Notes under the pieces: model-generated
Database searches by the model: none
The model's input: only the letters and a program-made list of their open reading frames with translations
What the model was told of the DNA's origin: nothing
In this document: positions 17,953 through 27,140 of the stretch, piece after piece
Numbering within the stretch: position 1 is the stretch's first letter
Layout: every line of letters begins with the position of its first letter
DNA from: Weissella paramesenteroides ATCC 33313
Lineage (GTDB): Bacteria; Bacillota; Bacilli; Lactobacillales; Lactobacillaceae
Length of the DNA: 64,000 bases
Reading direction: 5' to 3'
NCBI RefSeq assembly: GCF_000160575.1
Contig: NZ_GG697128.1
Location: 1-64,000, forward strand
Position numbers and translations under genes: made by a program

Positions 17953-18369
17953 ATGAAAACAATTCTTGAAGCGCTTCGGCAGACTGAAAAACAATATAAA
18001 ACGGCTTTAACAAAAATTACCAAAGACAATGGTGTAACCATTGCAGAATGGCAGCTCTTACAGCATTTAGATGATGAAATTGATACGCAAGATAAACTAT
18101 CAGTTGATACGGGCCTTGATAATTCAACTTTATCACGACAACTACACTCATTAGTTAAAAAAGAGTTGGTAGCTAGTGAAGCTATTGGCAAGGATCATAG
18201 ACAACTGATATATAAACTCACAATTCTCGGATCAGATACCTTAATGGCAATTAATGAAAAACATCGATTTTTTCAAGAAAATGTTTTTAAAGTATGGTCA
18301 GAAGAAGAAACTAGTATGTTACAAATTCTATTAAATCGTTTGAATAAATCAATGACAAAACCTTTTTAG
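17953..18369 (+). CDS. MarR-family transcriptional regulator
   Basis: 138 residues, winged helix-turn-helix. The DNA-binding part is recognisable in AEWQLLQHLDDEI-DTQDKLSVDTGLDNSTLSRQLHSLVKKELVASEAIGKDHRQLIYKLT, the typical MarR pattern of recognition helix plus beta-hairpin wing. No ligand can be inferred. TGGAGGT precedes ATG 17953; a GTG at 17941 is too close to be used. Its target could be its own unit or the degV gene next door, but no clear palindrome shows which. Confidence 0.88.
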   Translation: MKTILEALRQTEKQYKTALTKITKDNGVTIAEWQLLQHLDDEIDTQDKLSVDTGLDNSTLSRQLHSLVKKELVASEAIGKDHRQLIYKLTILGSDTLMAINEKHRFFQENVFKVWSEEETSMLQILLNRLNKSMTKPF

Positions 18370-18390
18370 ACTGCAAATAATTTAATCGAA

Positions 18391-18419
18391 CTGAAAACAT
18401 TACTGATTTGTGTTATGAT
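18391..18419 (+). promoter_or_regulatory. Promoter of the first degV gene
   Basis: CTGAAA (18391-18396), 17-base spacer, TATGAT (18414-18419) with TG extension. Gives a leader of about 130 bases containing a GTTCTTA/TAAGAAC inverted repeat (18460-18466 and 18497-18503) of unknown role. Confidence 0.5.
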
Positions 18420-18554
18420 TTAATATCGAGTGATTAAGTCATTATATATACAAGAATAAGTTCTTAGAATAGTTAATTACATACACAAAAATTACGTAAG
18501 AACAAATTAGGCGTGCGTCTACACGTTAAATGACTTTGAAAGGATTTTATTAAA

Positions 18555-19421
18555 ATGAAACTTGCAGTCGTCACTGATTCAACAGCATATTTGGATCAAG
18601 AAGAAATTGATAAATATGATATTAGGGTCATGTCATTACCGGTTATCATTGATGGGACAACGTATCATGAAGGTATTGATATTACAACAGAAGAATTTTA
18701 TGAAAAATTAGCTAATGCTTCAGAATTTCCAACAACTTCTCAGCCAGCAATTGGCGATTGGCTATCGTTGTTTGAATCGCTAAAACAAGAAGGTTATGAT
18801 GGTACAATTGTCATAAACTTAGCATCAACAATTTCAGGAACAGTTAATACAGTTGCTGGCTTAGATAGCATGATAGATGATTTTAAAGTTTATGGTTATG
18901 ACTCAAAGATAACGGTCCGTTTGATGGGACACCTAGTAATGAAGGCCGCACAATTAGTTAAAAAAGGTGAATCTATCGACAACATCATTAAAGTATTGGA
19001 TGAACTATCAGCAACAATTGATGAGTGTTTTATTGTTGATGATTTACAAAATCTAGTTCGAGGTGGTCGTCTATCAAATGCTTCTGCATTTATTGGGACA
19101 ATGTTGAAGATTAAACCTTTATTAACTTTTGACGACGAGACCAATCAAATTGTGCCATTTGAAAAAGTGCGTTCAATGAAAAAAGCCATGCAACGTGCAG
19201 AAATTTTATTTGCACAGGCGAAAGAAGCAGCAGATTATCCGCTACGTGCAATGGTTATTCAGGGAAATGATAAAGAGGCTGGTCAGGCTTGGCATGATAA
19301 ACTACAAAAAGAATATCCAGATATGCGTATCGAATTTAGTTATATCGGACCAGTTATTGGTGCACACTTAGGCAAGGGTGCATTAGCTTTGGCTTGGCTA
19401 CGAGACCCAGATTCCTTATAA
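18555..19421 (+). CDS. DegV-family fatty-acid-binding protein (FakB-like), copy 1
   Basis: 288 residues. Contains the DegV signature VTDSTAYL at residues 5-12, TSQPAIGDW and NLASTISGTVNT. DegV proteins bind a fatty acid; those called FakB present it to the kinase FakA for phosphorylation and use in phospholipid synthesis. No fakA is in this window. GAAAGGA precedes ATG 18555. It is a paralogue, not a recent duplicate, of the next gene, and each copy has its own terminator. Confidence 0.9.
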   Translation: MKLAVVTDSTAYLDQEEIDKYDIRVMSLPVIIDGTTYHEGIDITTEEFYEKLANASEFPTTSQPAIGDWLSLFESLKQEGYDGTIVINLASTISGTVNTVAGLDSMIDDFKVYGYDSKITVRLMGHLVMKAAQLVKKGESIDNIIKVLDELSATIDECFIVDDLQNLVRGGRLSNASAFIGTMLKIKPLLTFDDETNQIVPFEKVRSMKKAMQRAEILFAQAKEAADYPLRAMVIQGNDKEAGQAWHDKLQKEYPDMRIEFSYIGPVIGAHLGKGALALAWLRDPDSL

Positions 19422-19432
19422 GAAATGTCACG

Positions 19433-19475
19433 AAAGTTGTTGTAATCTTTAAAATAGAATACTGCAACTTTTTTT
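19433..19475 (+). terminator. Terminator after degV copy 1
   Basis: A 7-bp stem AAAGTTG (19433-19439) with CAACTTT (19465-19471), a long loop, and a run of T. Weaker than the other terminators in the window. Confidence 0.55.
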
Positions 19476-19603
19476 GTAGCAGGAACGTCATTTAGTTATA
19501 AAAACCAGATTATCGGTTTTTATATATCAGATAATTGAAAAATTCTAAAAAAAATGAGATAATTAAGCATAATGAATTACAAGAAAACGGGGAATTAAAT
19601 ATT

Positions 19604-20449
19604 ATGGCCCAAGTAAAAATTGTTACTGATTCAACAGCAATGTTATTACCACATGAGATTGAAAAATATGATATAAAAATTATTCCACTAACAATTACGG
19701 TTGATGGTGTAACCTATCAAGATGGTATTACCATATCACCAGTTGAATTTATGGACAAAATGGCTGCATCTAAAAGTTTGCCACAAACTTCTCAACCAGC
19801 ATTAGGTGTTTTTACAGAAATTTACGAACCATTAGTTGCTGATGGCTCATCTGTTATTTCAATTCACTTAACAAAAGGGCTATCTGGTTCTGTAGATGCA
19901 GCACGTCAAGCTGCAATGATGGTTGATGGAGATATAACGGTTATAGATTCTGGTTTAATTGATCGTTCACTTGGTATGGTTGTTTTAGCAGCAGCTGAAA
20001 AGGCCGCTAATGGTGCATCGCGAGATGAAGTATTGGCCGAAATTAAATCAGTAAAAGAAAAAACGGAACAGTATTTGACTGTCTCAAAACTTGACAATCT
20101 TGTTGCCGGTGGTCGTTTGTCAAAAACAGCAGGTTTGTTAGCAGGTATGTTAAATATTCGTATCGGTGCACATGTTGTTGAGGGAAATATTAATGTTGAG
20201 ACTAAGGGTCGTGGTGCCAAATCAACTAAAGCCTATATACAAAAAATTATAGAAGTACTTCAAGCAGCACCAAAGGGTGTACATGCAATTGGAATTTCAA
20301 CTGCCGGTATTCCAGATGAAAGAGAAACATTAGGCGAACAATTACGAACGCTTTTCCCAGAGGTAGAAGTGGTATTGCAACAGACTACGCCAATTGTTGC
20401 GACACACACTGGTGATGGCGCAATTGGGTTTAGTTATCAGTTAAATTAA
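19604..20449 (+). CDS. DegV-family fatty-acid-binding protein (FakB-like), copy 2
   Basis: 281 residues. Signature VTDSTAMLL, TSQPALGVF, HLTKGLSGSVDAA, and LDNLVAGGRLSKTAG for the fatty-acid pocket region. Clearly related to the upstream copy but diverged, so the two probably prefer different acyl chains, as reported for FakB1 and FakB2 in staphylococci (inference here). The frame opens upstream at 19535. ATG 19604 is chosen because GGGGA lies 9 bases before it and the DegV motif follows directly. Confidence 0.9.
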   Translation: MAQVKIVTDSTAMLLPHEIEKYDIKIIPLTITVDGVTYQDGITISPVEFMDKMAASKSLPQTSQPALGVFTEIYEPLVADGSSVISIHLTKGLSGSVDAARQAAMMVDGDITVIDSGLIDRSLGMVVLAAAEKAANGASRDEVLAEIKSVKEKTEQYLTVSKLDNLVAGGRLSKTAGLLAGMLNIRIGAHVVEGNINVETKGRGAKSTKAYIQKIIEVLQAAPKGVHAIGISTAGIPDERETLGEQLRTLFPEVEVVLQQTTPIVATHTGDGAIGFSYQLN

Positions 20450-20471
20450 TAAGTAATATTAATGTGAACTA

Positions 20472-20497
20472 GCGAGATGTGTTAATCTCGCTTTTTT
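20472..20497 (+). terminator. Terminator after degV copy 2
   Basis: Perfect 7-bp stem GCGAGAT (20472-20478) with ATCTCGC (20485-20491), 6-base loop, six T residues. An extended -10 (TGGTAAAAT, 20515-20523) for the next operon lies just beyond. Confidence 0.9.
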
Positions 20498-20570
20498 CGT
20501 GTTGCCATAAAATATGGTAAAATTATTAATTAGGTTATTGTTAATGAACGATAGAAAGGAGCCACCTGTT

Positions 20571-21443
20571 ATGCCAAGAAAGATGTATTTAGTATTGACC
20601 AGTTTATTGGCTTTTTTCCTAATCGGGGTCACAACAGTACATGCAGATAGTAAAGATAGCATTAACTTTGTTGCAGTTGGCGATTCACTAACTGAAGGAG
20701 TTGGTGATACAACAAAACAACAGGGGTACACCAAGCGAACGGCAAAGCAAATTTCAAAAAAATACAATGTGAAAGTTGATACATCAAATTATGGAAAAGC
20801 TGGCGATCGTTCTGATCAAATTTTAGCGCGTATTAAAGCAAATGCCCAGGCTAAAAAAGATATAAAAAATGCAGATGTTATCACTCTGACAGTTGGTGGC
20901 AATGATTTGCAACAAACCTTATTTAAGGCAGTATTAGCTAGGTCTGAATCTGCTGTTACAAGGCAAGTTGAAAAAGCAATGCCAGATTATACTGAAAATT
21001 TAACGAGGTTGATTAATTATCTAAAGAAACAAAATAAACAAGCGCCTATTTATCTATTTGGTAATTATAATCCACTGTATGTTTATTTAGCTAACCGGAA
21101 TGATTTAAACGATGATGTAAAAATATATAATGATATAAATGCAAATTTAGCATCTGTAGATGATCGTGTATATTATGTATCTACATTTAGAACATTAACG
21201 TTTGGTCAATATAAAACCAAAGCATCACGTGAAAAATTACAAAAGAAATCTGAAGCTGCTAATCGCGGATCATTAAATAATAAGATGGTAACGGAAACAC
21301 TAACTTCGGGAAAAAATGAAGAACTAAATCAATATATAACAACGCAGGATCACTACCATCCAAATAATTTAGGTTATGATAAGATGAGTGCTTTATTGGT
21401 AAAAAAAATGTCATTAAGTGAACAAGAATGGTTGAAAAAATAA
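20571..21443 (+). CDS. Secreted SGNH/GDSL-type esterase, YpmR-like
   Basis: 290 residues. N-terminal signal peptide of about 24 residues (PRKMYLV, hydrophobic core, cleavage after VHA). Catalytic GDSLTEG block near residue 38, the GGND block near 111 (TVGGNDLQ), and the C-terminal DHYHPN block with the catalytic Asp/His pair. Likely an extracytoplasmic ester hydrolase with unknown substrate. AAAGGAG points to ATG 20571 rather than the earlier ATGs at 20514 and 20544. Followed after one base by the YpmS-like gene, as in the Bacillus ypmR-ypmS pair. Confidence 0.9.
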   Translation: MPRKMYLVLTSLLAFFLIGVTTVHADSKDSINFVAVGDSLTEGVGDTTKQQGYTKRTAKQISKKYNVKVDTSNYGKAGDRSDQILARIKANAQAKKDIKNADVITLTVGGNDLQQTLFKAVLARSESAVTRQVEKAMPDYTENLTRLINYLKKQNKQAPIYLFGNYNPLYVYLANRNDLNDDVKIYNDINANLASVDDRVYYVSTFRTLTFGQYKTKASREKLQKKSEAANRGSLNNKMVTETLTSGKNEELNQYITTQDHYHPNNLGYDKMSALLVKKMSLSEQEWLKK

Positions 21444-21444
21444 G

Positions 21445-22062
21445 ATGAAACAAGACAATGTACGGTCAAATATAGATGAGATTATTCGTCAATCACAAAA
21501 AAGAGGCTTTTTAAAAGGAATATTAGGAACGATACTTGTATTAGTTATTTTAAGTACAGTTCTGTTATTCCTGCCACAGAGCCATCAACATGTAACGGAT
21601 TCACGACCAGAAATTGGTCAGGCATCGTTTGAGGTTAGTGTTAGTCGCAAGGAGTTGAATGCTCTTGTTGAAAAATACATTAATGCTGATCCATCTTTAC
21701 GTCATCAATTTCGCTTTGAAATGCAAAAGAAAGGTATGATGTTGTACGGCACATATAAGCTTTTTGGTCAATCTGTTGATTTCGGTATGAGAATGACACC
21801 AGAAGTTACAAAGCATGGTGGAATATTACTTCATGCAGATTCAGTTGCTGTGGGACAATTACCTTTGCCTGTGAAATATGTGATGGACTATTTTGGTAAA
21901 AAAGTCGATCTACCTAATTGGTTGACATTGGATGCACAGAAAAAAACGTTGTTAATTGATTTAGGTAGGGCACCAAAGGTACAAGGTGTCCATGTGAAGG
22001 CAGTTCAAATTAATCCCGAAAAGGATAAGTTTGTGTTCAGAGGAGGATTTTCAGACAAATGA
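21445..22062 (+). CDS. YpmS-like membrane-anchored protein (DUF2140)
   Basis: 205 residues. One membrane segment at about 20-42, then an extracytoplasmic domain beginning with SFEVSVSRKELNALVEKYI and containing the typical YGTYKLFGQSVDFGMRMTPEV. Family function is unknown. Its tight coupling to the SGNH esterase suggests a joint role at the envelope. Its stop overlaps the next ATG. Confidence 0.85.
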   Translation: MKQDNVRSNIDEIIRQSQKRGFLKGILGTILVLVILSTVLLFLPQSHQHVTDSRPEIGQASFEVSVSRKELNALVEKYINADPSLRHQFRFEMQKKGMMLYGTYKLFGQSVDFGMRMTPEVTKHGGILLHADSVAVGQLPLPVKYVMDYFGKKVDLPNWLTLDAQKKTLLIDLGRAPKVQGVHVKAVQINPEKDKFVFRGGFSDK

Positions 22063-22280
22063 GACGCCCATTTTTCCAATGGCTAATGACTCAGCGTAAT
22101 CCAGTGACGAGTGATGAAGTTGAAAATTTTGCCAATGCAGCTTTTTATGATACACAGTTTCCAAAACAATCTGATGACTTTGACTTAATTTCAAGATATT
22201 TGGAAGAAAATGCCACTTATTTATACAATATGTCAATATTTGATCAAGCCTGGTCAGAATATAAAGCGTCAGAAGAATAA
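22059..22280 (+). CDS. YozE-like small protein (UPF0346)
   Basis: 73 residues. Begins RPFFQWLMTQRNPVTSDEVENFANAAFYD and continues FPKQSDDFDLISRYLEENATY, matching the YozE family, which has a small helical SAM-like fold. Function unknown. Overlaps the YpmS-like gene by 4 bases with AGAGGAGG upstream. Confidence 0.88.
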   Translation: MRRPFFQWLMTQRNPVTSDEVENFANAAFYDTQFPKQSDDFDLISRYLEENATYLYNMSIFDQAWSEYKASEE

Positions 22281-22301
22281 AAGAATTTAAAGGAGAATAA
22301 C

Positions 22302-23174
22302 ATGTCTCAAATTATACAATGGTTTCCAGGACATATGGCCAAAGCCTTTCGCCTTATGCGTGAGAATTTAAAGCATGTGGATATTGTTTTTGAATTAGTT
22401 GATGCACGTATCCCATTGTCATCTCGTAATCCAGAGTTAGATGATGTACTTGGAGATAAACCTCGATTATTAATCATGACAAAAACGGATTTGGCAGATC
22501 CTGAACGGACAAGTATTTGGCGGAGTTATTTTGAATCACAGGGATTAACAGTTGTATCTTTGGATACGCGAGGACATAAAACACCTCAAATTATTACGAA
22601 AGCAGCACGTGTTGTACTGGCAGATAAGTGGCAAAATTTGGAAGAAAAGGGTGTTCAAGATAAAGCAATCCGTGCATTAGTAGCAGGAATTCCAAATGTT
22701 GGTAAATCAACGTTACTGAATCATTTGGTGACCAAAAATGTTGCAATAACTGGTGATCGCCCTGGTGTCACTAAAAAACTACAATGGTTAAAGACACCAA
22801 CCAATCTTGAACTGCTGGATACACCAGGTGTTTTATGGCCAAAATTTGTTGATCAACGGGTTGGCCAACATCTAGCCATGACTGGTGCAATAAAAGATCA
22901 GTTAATTAATTTGGATGATATTGCTTTGGCGGCATTAAAATTCTTTAGGGACTATAACGCAGAGGCAATTACGACACGTTACCACCTAAATTCATCAATT
23001 TGGGAAGAAAAGTCTGATGTAGATATTTTACTTACGATAACTGAAAAATTAGGATTTAAAGATGATTATGATCGAGCATCTGAAAGATTATTGATTGACT
23101 TAAGACGTGGTAAATTAGGGCGATATACATTAGAATTACCAAGTGATCATATTGGTGAGGTAGTGGATGACTAA
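22302..23174 (+). CDS. rbgA: Ribosome biogenesis GTPase RbgA (YlqF)
   Basis: 290 residues. Circularly permuted GTPase acting late in 50S assembly. Motif order is G4 (MTKTDL, near residue 62), G1 (GIPNVGKSTLLN, near 129), G3 (DTPGV), followed by a C-terminal ANTAR-like rRNA-binding part. It begins with the family's QWFPGHMAKA. AAAGGAG precedes ATG 22302. Overlaps rnhB by 8 bases, the standard rbgA-rnhB pair. Confidence 0.97.
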   Translation: MSQIIQWFPGHMAKAFRLMRENLKHVDIVFELVDARIPLSSRNPELDDVLGDKPRLLIMTKTDLADPERTSIWRSYFESQGLTVVSLDTRGHKTPQIITKAARVVLADKWQNLEEKGVQDKAIRALVAGIPNVGKSTLLNHLVTKNVAITGDRPGVTKKLQWLKTPTNLELLDTPGVLWPKFVDQRVGQHLAMTGAIKDQLINLDDIALAALKFFRDYNAEAITTRYHLNSSIWEEKSDVDILLTITEKLGFKDDYDRASERLLIDLRRGKLGRYTLELPSDHIGEVVDD

Positions 23175-23931
23175 AACAGAGACAATTATTGAAATTAAAC
23201 GGTTATTATTTCAGCAACCATCTTCTGAAGATATTGCCCGATGGCAAGCTGATGAGCGTATTGGTGTACAAAAGTTGTTGCGTCAATATGAAAAAAAACA
23301 AGAAAAAATTTTATTCCAACAAAGAGCGTTTAATAAGCGATTAAATTTTGAAAGAAAAGCATGGCAACAGGGGAAAGTTGTAGCTGGTATCGATGAAGTT
23401 GGGAGAGGTCCACTGGCAGGCCCAGTTGTTGCGGCAGCTGTTGTCATTGATGATAGTTTTGATATGACAATCGTTCATGACTCTAAACAACTTTCTGAAA
23501 AAACACGCCAATCCATTGATACAGAAATACGTGAAAAAGTTGTGGATTTTGCATTTGGGGTGGTAGATGCAAAAGATATTGATCGATTAAATATTTATGA
23601 AGCTTCTAGAGTGGCTATGCGTCAATCTGTAGAAGCCTTGAGTGTTCCAATTGATGGGTTACTTATTGATGCGATGACAGTTGATTTAGAAATCCCACAA
23701 GAAAAATTAATTAAAGGTGATGATCGAAGTATCTCGATTGGCGCTGCATCAATTTTGGCTAAAAATTATCGAGATAATTTAATGAAAGATTTTGCACAGC
23801 AATTTCCAGGTTATGGATTTGAGCACAATGCAGGGTATGGTACTGCTGAACATTTAGCGGGATTAAATACATTAGGTATTACACCAATTCACCGCAAATC
23901 ATTTGCGCCAGTCAAAAAATTTTTGAATTAA
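23167..23931 (+). CDS. rnhB: Ribonuclease HII
   Basis: 254 residues. Removes ribonucleotides and RNA primers from RNA-DNA hybrids. The RNase HII core carries GIDEVGRGPLAGPVVAAAVV (metal-binding Asp-Glu), the central Asp of LLIDAMTV and the SIAAASI-like block SIGAASILAKNYRD, with an N-terminal helical extension of about 70 residues seen in Gram-positive members. Translationally coupled to rbgA. Confidence 0.96.
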   Translation: MTKTETIIEIKRLLFQQPSSEDIARWQADERIGVQKLLRQYEKKQEKILFQQRAFNKRLNFERKAWQQGKVVAGIDEVGRGPLAGPVVAAAVVIDDSFDMTIVHDSKQLSEKTRQSIDTEIREKVVDFAFGVVDAKDIDRLNIYEASRVAMRQSVEALSVPIDGLLIDAMTVDLEIPQEKLIKGDDRSISIGAASILAKNYRDNLMKDFAQQFPGYGFEHNAGYGTAEHLAGLNTLGITPIHRKSFAPVKKFLN

Positions 23932-23978
23932 TGAACAAATCACGTTGCCAAGTGTCCTTTTAATAAAGGAGACGTATA

Positions 23979-24845
23979 ATGGCACAACGTGATTTTTTAT
24001 TATGGTTATTAATGATTCCAGGATTAAGCATAAAAGGACGTTACCGCATTTGGATTTACTTAAAAGAAAATAAATTATCAAAATTATCTTGGCAACAGAT
24101 ATTAACTATTAGTAAAATGCGGCAATCACAGCGAAATGAGGCAACTTACTGGTTTAAAGAAATGAATTGGCAGGTCGAGTGGCATAAATTGCAAGACCAG
24201 ACGTATATTGCAATTTGTGATGCGGCGTATCCAATAACGTTATCTGAATGTATTGATGCACCTATTTGTTTATTCTATAAAGGCGATTTATCATTATTGG
24301 TACAACCATTAGTTGCTATTGTAGGATCTAGGCAAGCCACAGCATATGGTATAAGTGTTTTAAAATCATGGATACCAGGTTTAACTGCGGCAGGACTAAC
24401 CACAGTTTCGGGGCTGGCAGCAGGGATTGATGAGTTGACGCATCGTGAAACCCTCAAAGCGAATGGTCAAACAATTGCAATTATAGGTACGGGATTTGAT
24501 TATGCCTATCCAAAACATTGTGAAGATCTTCAAAATACGATTAGTCAGTTAGGGTTATTATTATCTGAATATTTACCGTGGCAAGGACCAAAAAGACATC
24601 ATTTTCCAGAAAGGAATCGAATTATTTCAGGTTTATGTCAGGTTTGTTTGGTCATTGAGGCTAAAAAAAGGTCTGGATCACTTATTACAGCTATGTTAGC
24701 GTTAGAACAGAATCGCACAGTTATGGCATTACCTGGACGGATTGATGGACAATATTCTGTCGGAACAAACGAACTGATTTTAGCTGGTGCGACACCAGTT
24801 TTATCGGTTGATCAAATCGTTTTAGAATTTGCAAATTTTTACTGA
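23979..24845 (+). CDS. dprA: DNA-processing protein DprA
   Basis: 288 residues. Loads RecA on incoming single-stranded DNA in transformation. The Rossmann-like core contains VGSRQATAYG, SGLAAGIDELTHRETLKANGQTIAIIGTGFDYAYP, FPERNRIISG and GSLITAMLALEQNRTVMALPG. The protein stops soon after the core and lacks the C-terminal winged-helix domain of longer homologues. AAAGGAG precedes ATG 23979. The rnhB-dprA-topA order is standard for Firmicutes. No other competence gene is in the window. Confidence 0.95.
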   Translation: MAQRDFLLWLLMIPGLSIKGRYRIWIYLKENKLSKLSWQQILTISKMRQSQRNEATYWFKEMNWQVEWHKLQDQTYIAICDAAYPITLSECIDAPICLFYKGDLSLLVQPLVAIVGSRQATAYGISVLKSWIPGLTAAGLTTVSGLAAGIDELTHRETLKANGQTIAIIGTGFDYAYPKHCEDLQNTISQLGLLLSEYLPWQGPKRHHFPERNRIISGLCQVCLVIEAKKRSGSLITAMLALEQNRTVMALPGRIDGQYSVGTNELILAGATPVLSVDQIVLEFANFY

Positions 24846-24872
24846 TTTTTGTATGTATCATACAATGAGTAT

Positions 24873-24902
24873 TTGGCAAAGTTTCGTTGTATAGTGTATA
24901 GT
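24873..24902 (+). promoter_or_regulatory. Promoter of topA
   Basis: TTGGCA (24873-24878), 18-base spacer, TATAGT (24897-24902); about 70 bases before topA. A second -10-like TACAAT overlaps at 24902-24907. Confidence 0.55.
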
Positions 24903-24970
24903 ACAATATTGTTAGGAACTTAGACTAATGAAAATAATAAATTAAACTACAAGAAAAGAGGTGCACGCAA

Positions 24971-27112
24971 ATGGCTTCACAGACTGCTGTTAAAGAAAAA
25001 AAGGCGCGTGCGGTGAAATCAACGACGACAAAAACTAAATCTCGAGCGAAGACAAAGGCAAAGCAAAAAAAGAATTTAGTGATTGTTGAATCACCATCAA
25101 AAGCAAAAACAATTGAAAAATATCTGGGACGAAACTATAAAGTAGTCGCAAGTATTGGTCATATTCGTGATTTACCTAAGTCAACTATGGGTGTGGATAT
25201 CGAAAACGATTACCAACCAAAGTACATTAATATACGCGGTAAGGGCGATATTATTAAATCTTTAAAGAAAGAAGCAAAGGCTTCTAAACATGTCTACCTG
25301 GCATCCGATCCGGATCGAGAAGGGGAAGCGATTGCTTGGCATTTATCACATATTCTAGATCTTGATGTAGACGCAAGCGATAACCGGGTGGTATTTAATG
25401 AAATCACCAAAGATGCAGTGAAAGACGCCTTTAAACATCCTAGAAAAATTAATATGGATCTTGTCGATGCACAACAAGCTCGACGTATCTTAGATCGTTT
25501 GGTTGGGTATTCATTATCACCTATTCTATGGAAGAAAGTTAAAAAAGGATTATCTGCAGGTCGTGTACAATCAATAGCTTTAGGGCTTGTTATTAAACGT
25601 GAGCAAGAAATTCAGACATTCCAACCAGATGAATATTGGTCATTGGACACAATGTTCAAAAAGGATCGTACAAAATTTAAGGCTGTGTTTTATGGCCTTG
25701 ATGGTAAAAAGGCAGCTTTACCAGATAATGATGCTGTTCAAGAGGTCTTGAAAAAGCTGGATCGAACAGCACCATTTAATATTACTAATGTTGTTACGAA
25801 GGATCGCAAGCGCAATCCACAACCACCTTTTACCACTTCAACAATGCAACAAGCAGCTAATACGCAGTTGAATTTTAAAACTCGTAAAACCATGATGGCA
25901 GCCCAACAGCTGTATGAAGGAATTAATTTGGGTGGTAAAAATGGCACGGTTGGGTTAATTACTTATATGCGTACTGATTCGGTTCGATTATCTGATACTG
26001 CCAAAACAGAAGCAGCATCATTTATTAATGATGAGTATGGTTCAGAGTATGCGGCTACTAAGCCAGTTGAGGGAAAGCAACAAGAAGGTGCGCAAGATGC
26101 GCATGAGGCTATTCGACCAACATCAGTTTTCCGTACGCCATTATCTGTAAAAGATAAATTAACGAATGATCAATTTAAGTTATATCAGTTGATTTGGTCA
26201 CGATTTGTTGCCAGTCAAATGACACCAGAAATTTTAGCTACGATGGCAGTAACCATTGAACAAAATGGTGTGACTTTCCGTGCTAATGGTTCACAAACTA
26301 AGTTTGCTGGATTTACAAAGGCATACCCAGCTGCAAAAAATAAAGATAATAAATTACCTAGCTTGGTAACTGGCGATGCTGTGGATATGGTGTCAATGTC
26401 ACCTGAGCAGCACTTTACACAGCCACCAGCCCGATACACTGAAGCAACCTTGGTGAGAGCGTTGGAAGAGAATGGTGTTGGACGCCCATCTACATATGCG
26501 GCAACGATAGAAACGATTCAACGTCGAGCCTATGTTCGGTTAGACACCAAAAAATTTGTGCCAACTGAACTGGGAGAACTGGTTCAAAATACTGTTCAAG
26601 AGTTTTTCCCAGATGTAACCAACATTAAATTTACAGCTCAAGTTGAGACAGACTTAGATAATGTGGAAGCTGGTCAAAAATATTGGGTGAAAGTAGTTGA
26701 CGATTTCTTTACACCTTTCTCAAAAGAATTAGAGACAGCTGAAAAAGAGATGGAAAAGATTGTCCTAAAGGATGAGCTGGCAGGTTTTGATTGTGATATT
26801 TGTGGTGCACCAATGCTTAAGAAATTAGGTAGATATGGCAAGTTTTATGCTTGCTCTCGCTTCCCGGATTGTCGCAATACTAAAACAATTGTTGAAGAGA
26901 TCGGGCTACTTTGTCCTAAGTGTAAGATGGGGCAAATCGTTGAGCGAAAGACAAAACGTGGTCGCAAGTTTTATGGATGCTCACGTTATCCTGAATGTGA
27001 CTTTGTCTCATGGGACAAGCCAACGGAAAAAACGTTACCAGATGGTACAACACCTAAAGATGAAACCGATGATAAAGAAAATTCAGTAGAGACATCAAAA
27101 ACTTCGAAATAG
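24971..27112 (+). CDS. topA: DNA topoisomerase I
   Basis: 713 residues. Relaxes negative supercoils through a 5'-phosphotyrosine intermediate. An unusual Lys/Ala/Thr-rich N-terminal extension of about 34 residues precedes the Toprim domain ([32 protein letters not shown]). The active-site Tyr is in [14 protein letters not shown]. Two C-terminal zinc ribbons carry four cysteines each (CDICGAPM...CSRFPDC and CPKCKMG...CSRYPEC), with an acidic tail. Followed after 28 bases by xerC; the trmFO gene often found between them is absent. Confidence 0.97.
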   Translation: MASQTAVKEKKARAVKSTTTKTKSRAKTKAKQKKNLVIVESPSKAKTIEKYLGRNYKVVASIGHIRDLPKSTMGVDIENDYQPKYINIRGKGDIIKSLKKEAKASKHVYLASDPDREGEAIAWHLSHILDLDVDASDNRVVFNEITKDAVKDAFKHPRKINMDLVDAQQARRILDRLVGYSLSPILWKKVKKGLSAGRVQSIALGLVIKREQEIQTFQPDEYWSLDTMFKKDRTKFKAVFYGLDGKKAALPDNDAVQEVLKKLDRTAPFNITNVVTKDRKRNPQPPFTTSTMQQAANTQLNFKTRKTMMAAQQLYEGINLGGKNGTVGLITYMRTDSVRLSDTAKTEAASFINDEYGSEYAATKPVEGKQQEGAQDAHEAIRPTSVFRTPLSVKDKLTNDQFKLYQLIWSRFVASQMTPEILATMAVTIEQNGVTFRANGSQTKFAGFTKAYPAAKNKDNKLPSLVTGDAVDMVSMSPEQHFTQPPARYTEATLVRALEENGVGRPSTYAATIETIQRRAYVRLDTKKFVPTELGELVQNTVQEFFPDVTNIKFTAQVETDLDNVEAGQKYWVKVVDDFFTPFSKELETAEKEMEKIVLKDELAGFDCDICGAPMLKKLGRYGKFYACSRFPDCRNTKTIVEEIGLLCPKCKMGQIVERKTKRGRKFYGCSRYPECDFVSWDKPTEKTLPDGTTPKDETDDKENSVETSKTSK

Positions 27113-27140
27113 CATTCATATTTAGTGAGGGGTTGAAGTT

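Noticed and set aside
14410-18471. Shared 12-base word GTTCTTAGAATA upstream of ribF and of the first degV gene
   Set aside because: A 12-base match between two AT-rich regions is expected by chance in a window of this size; no further shared context.
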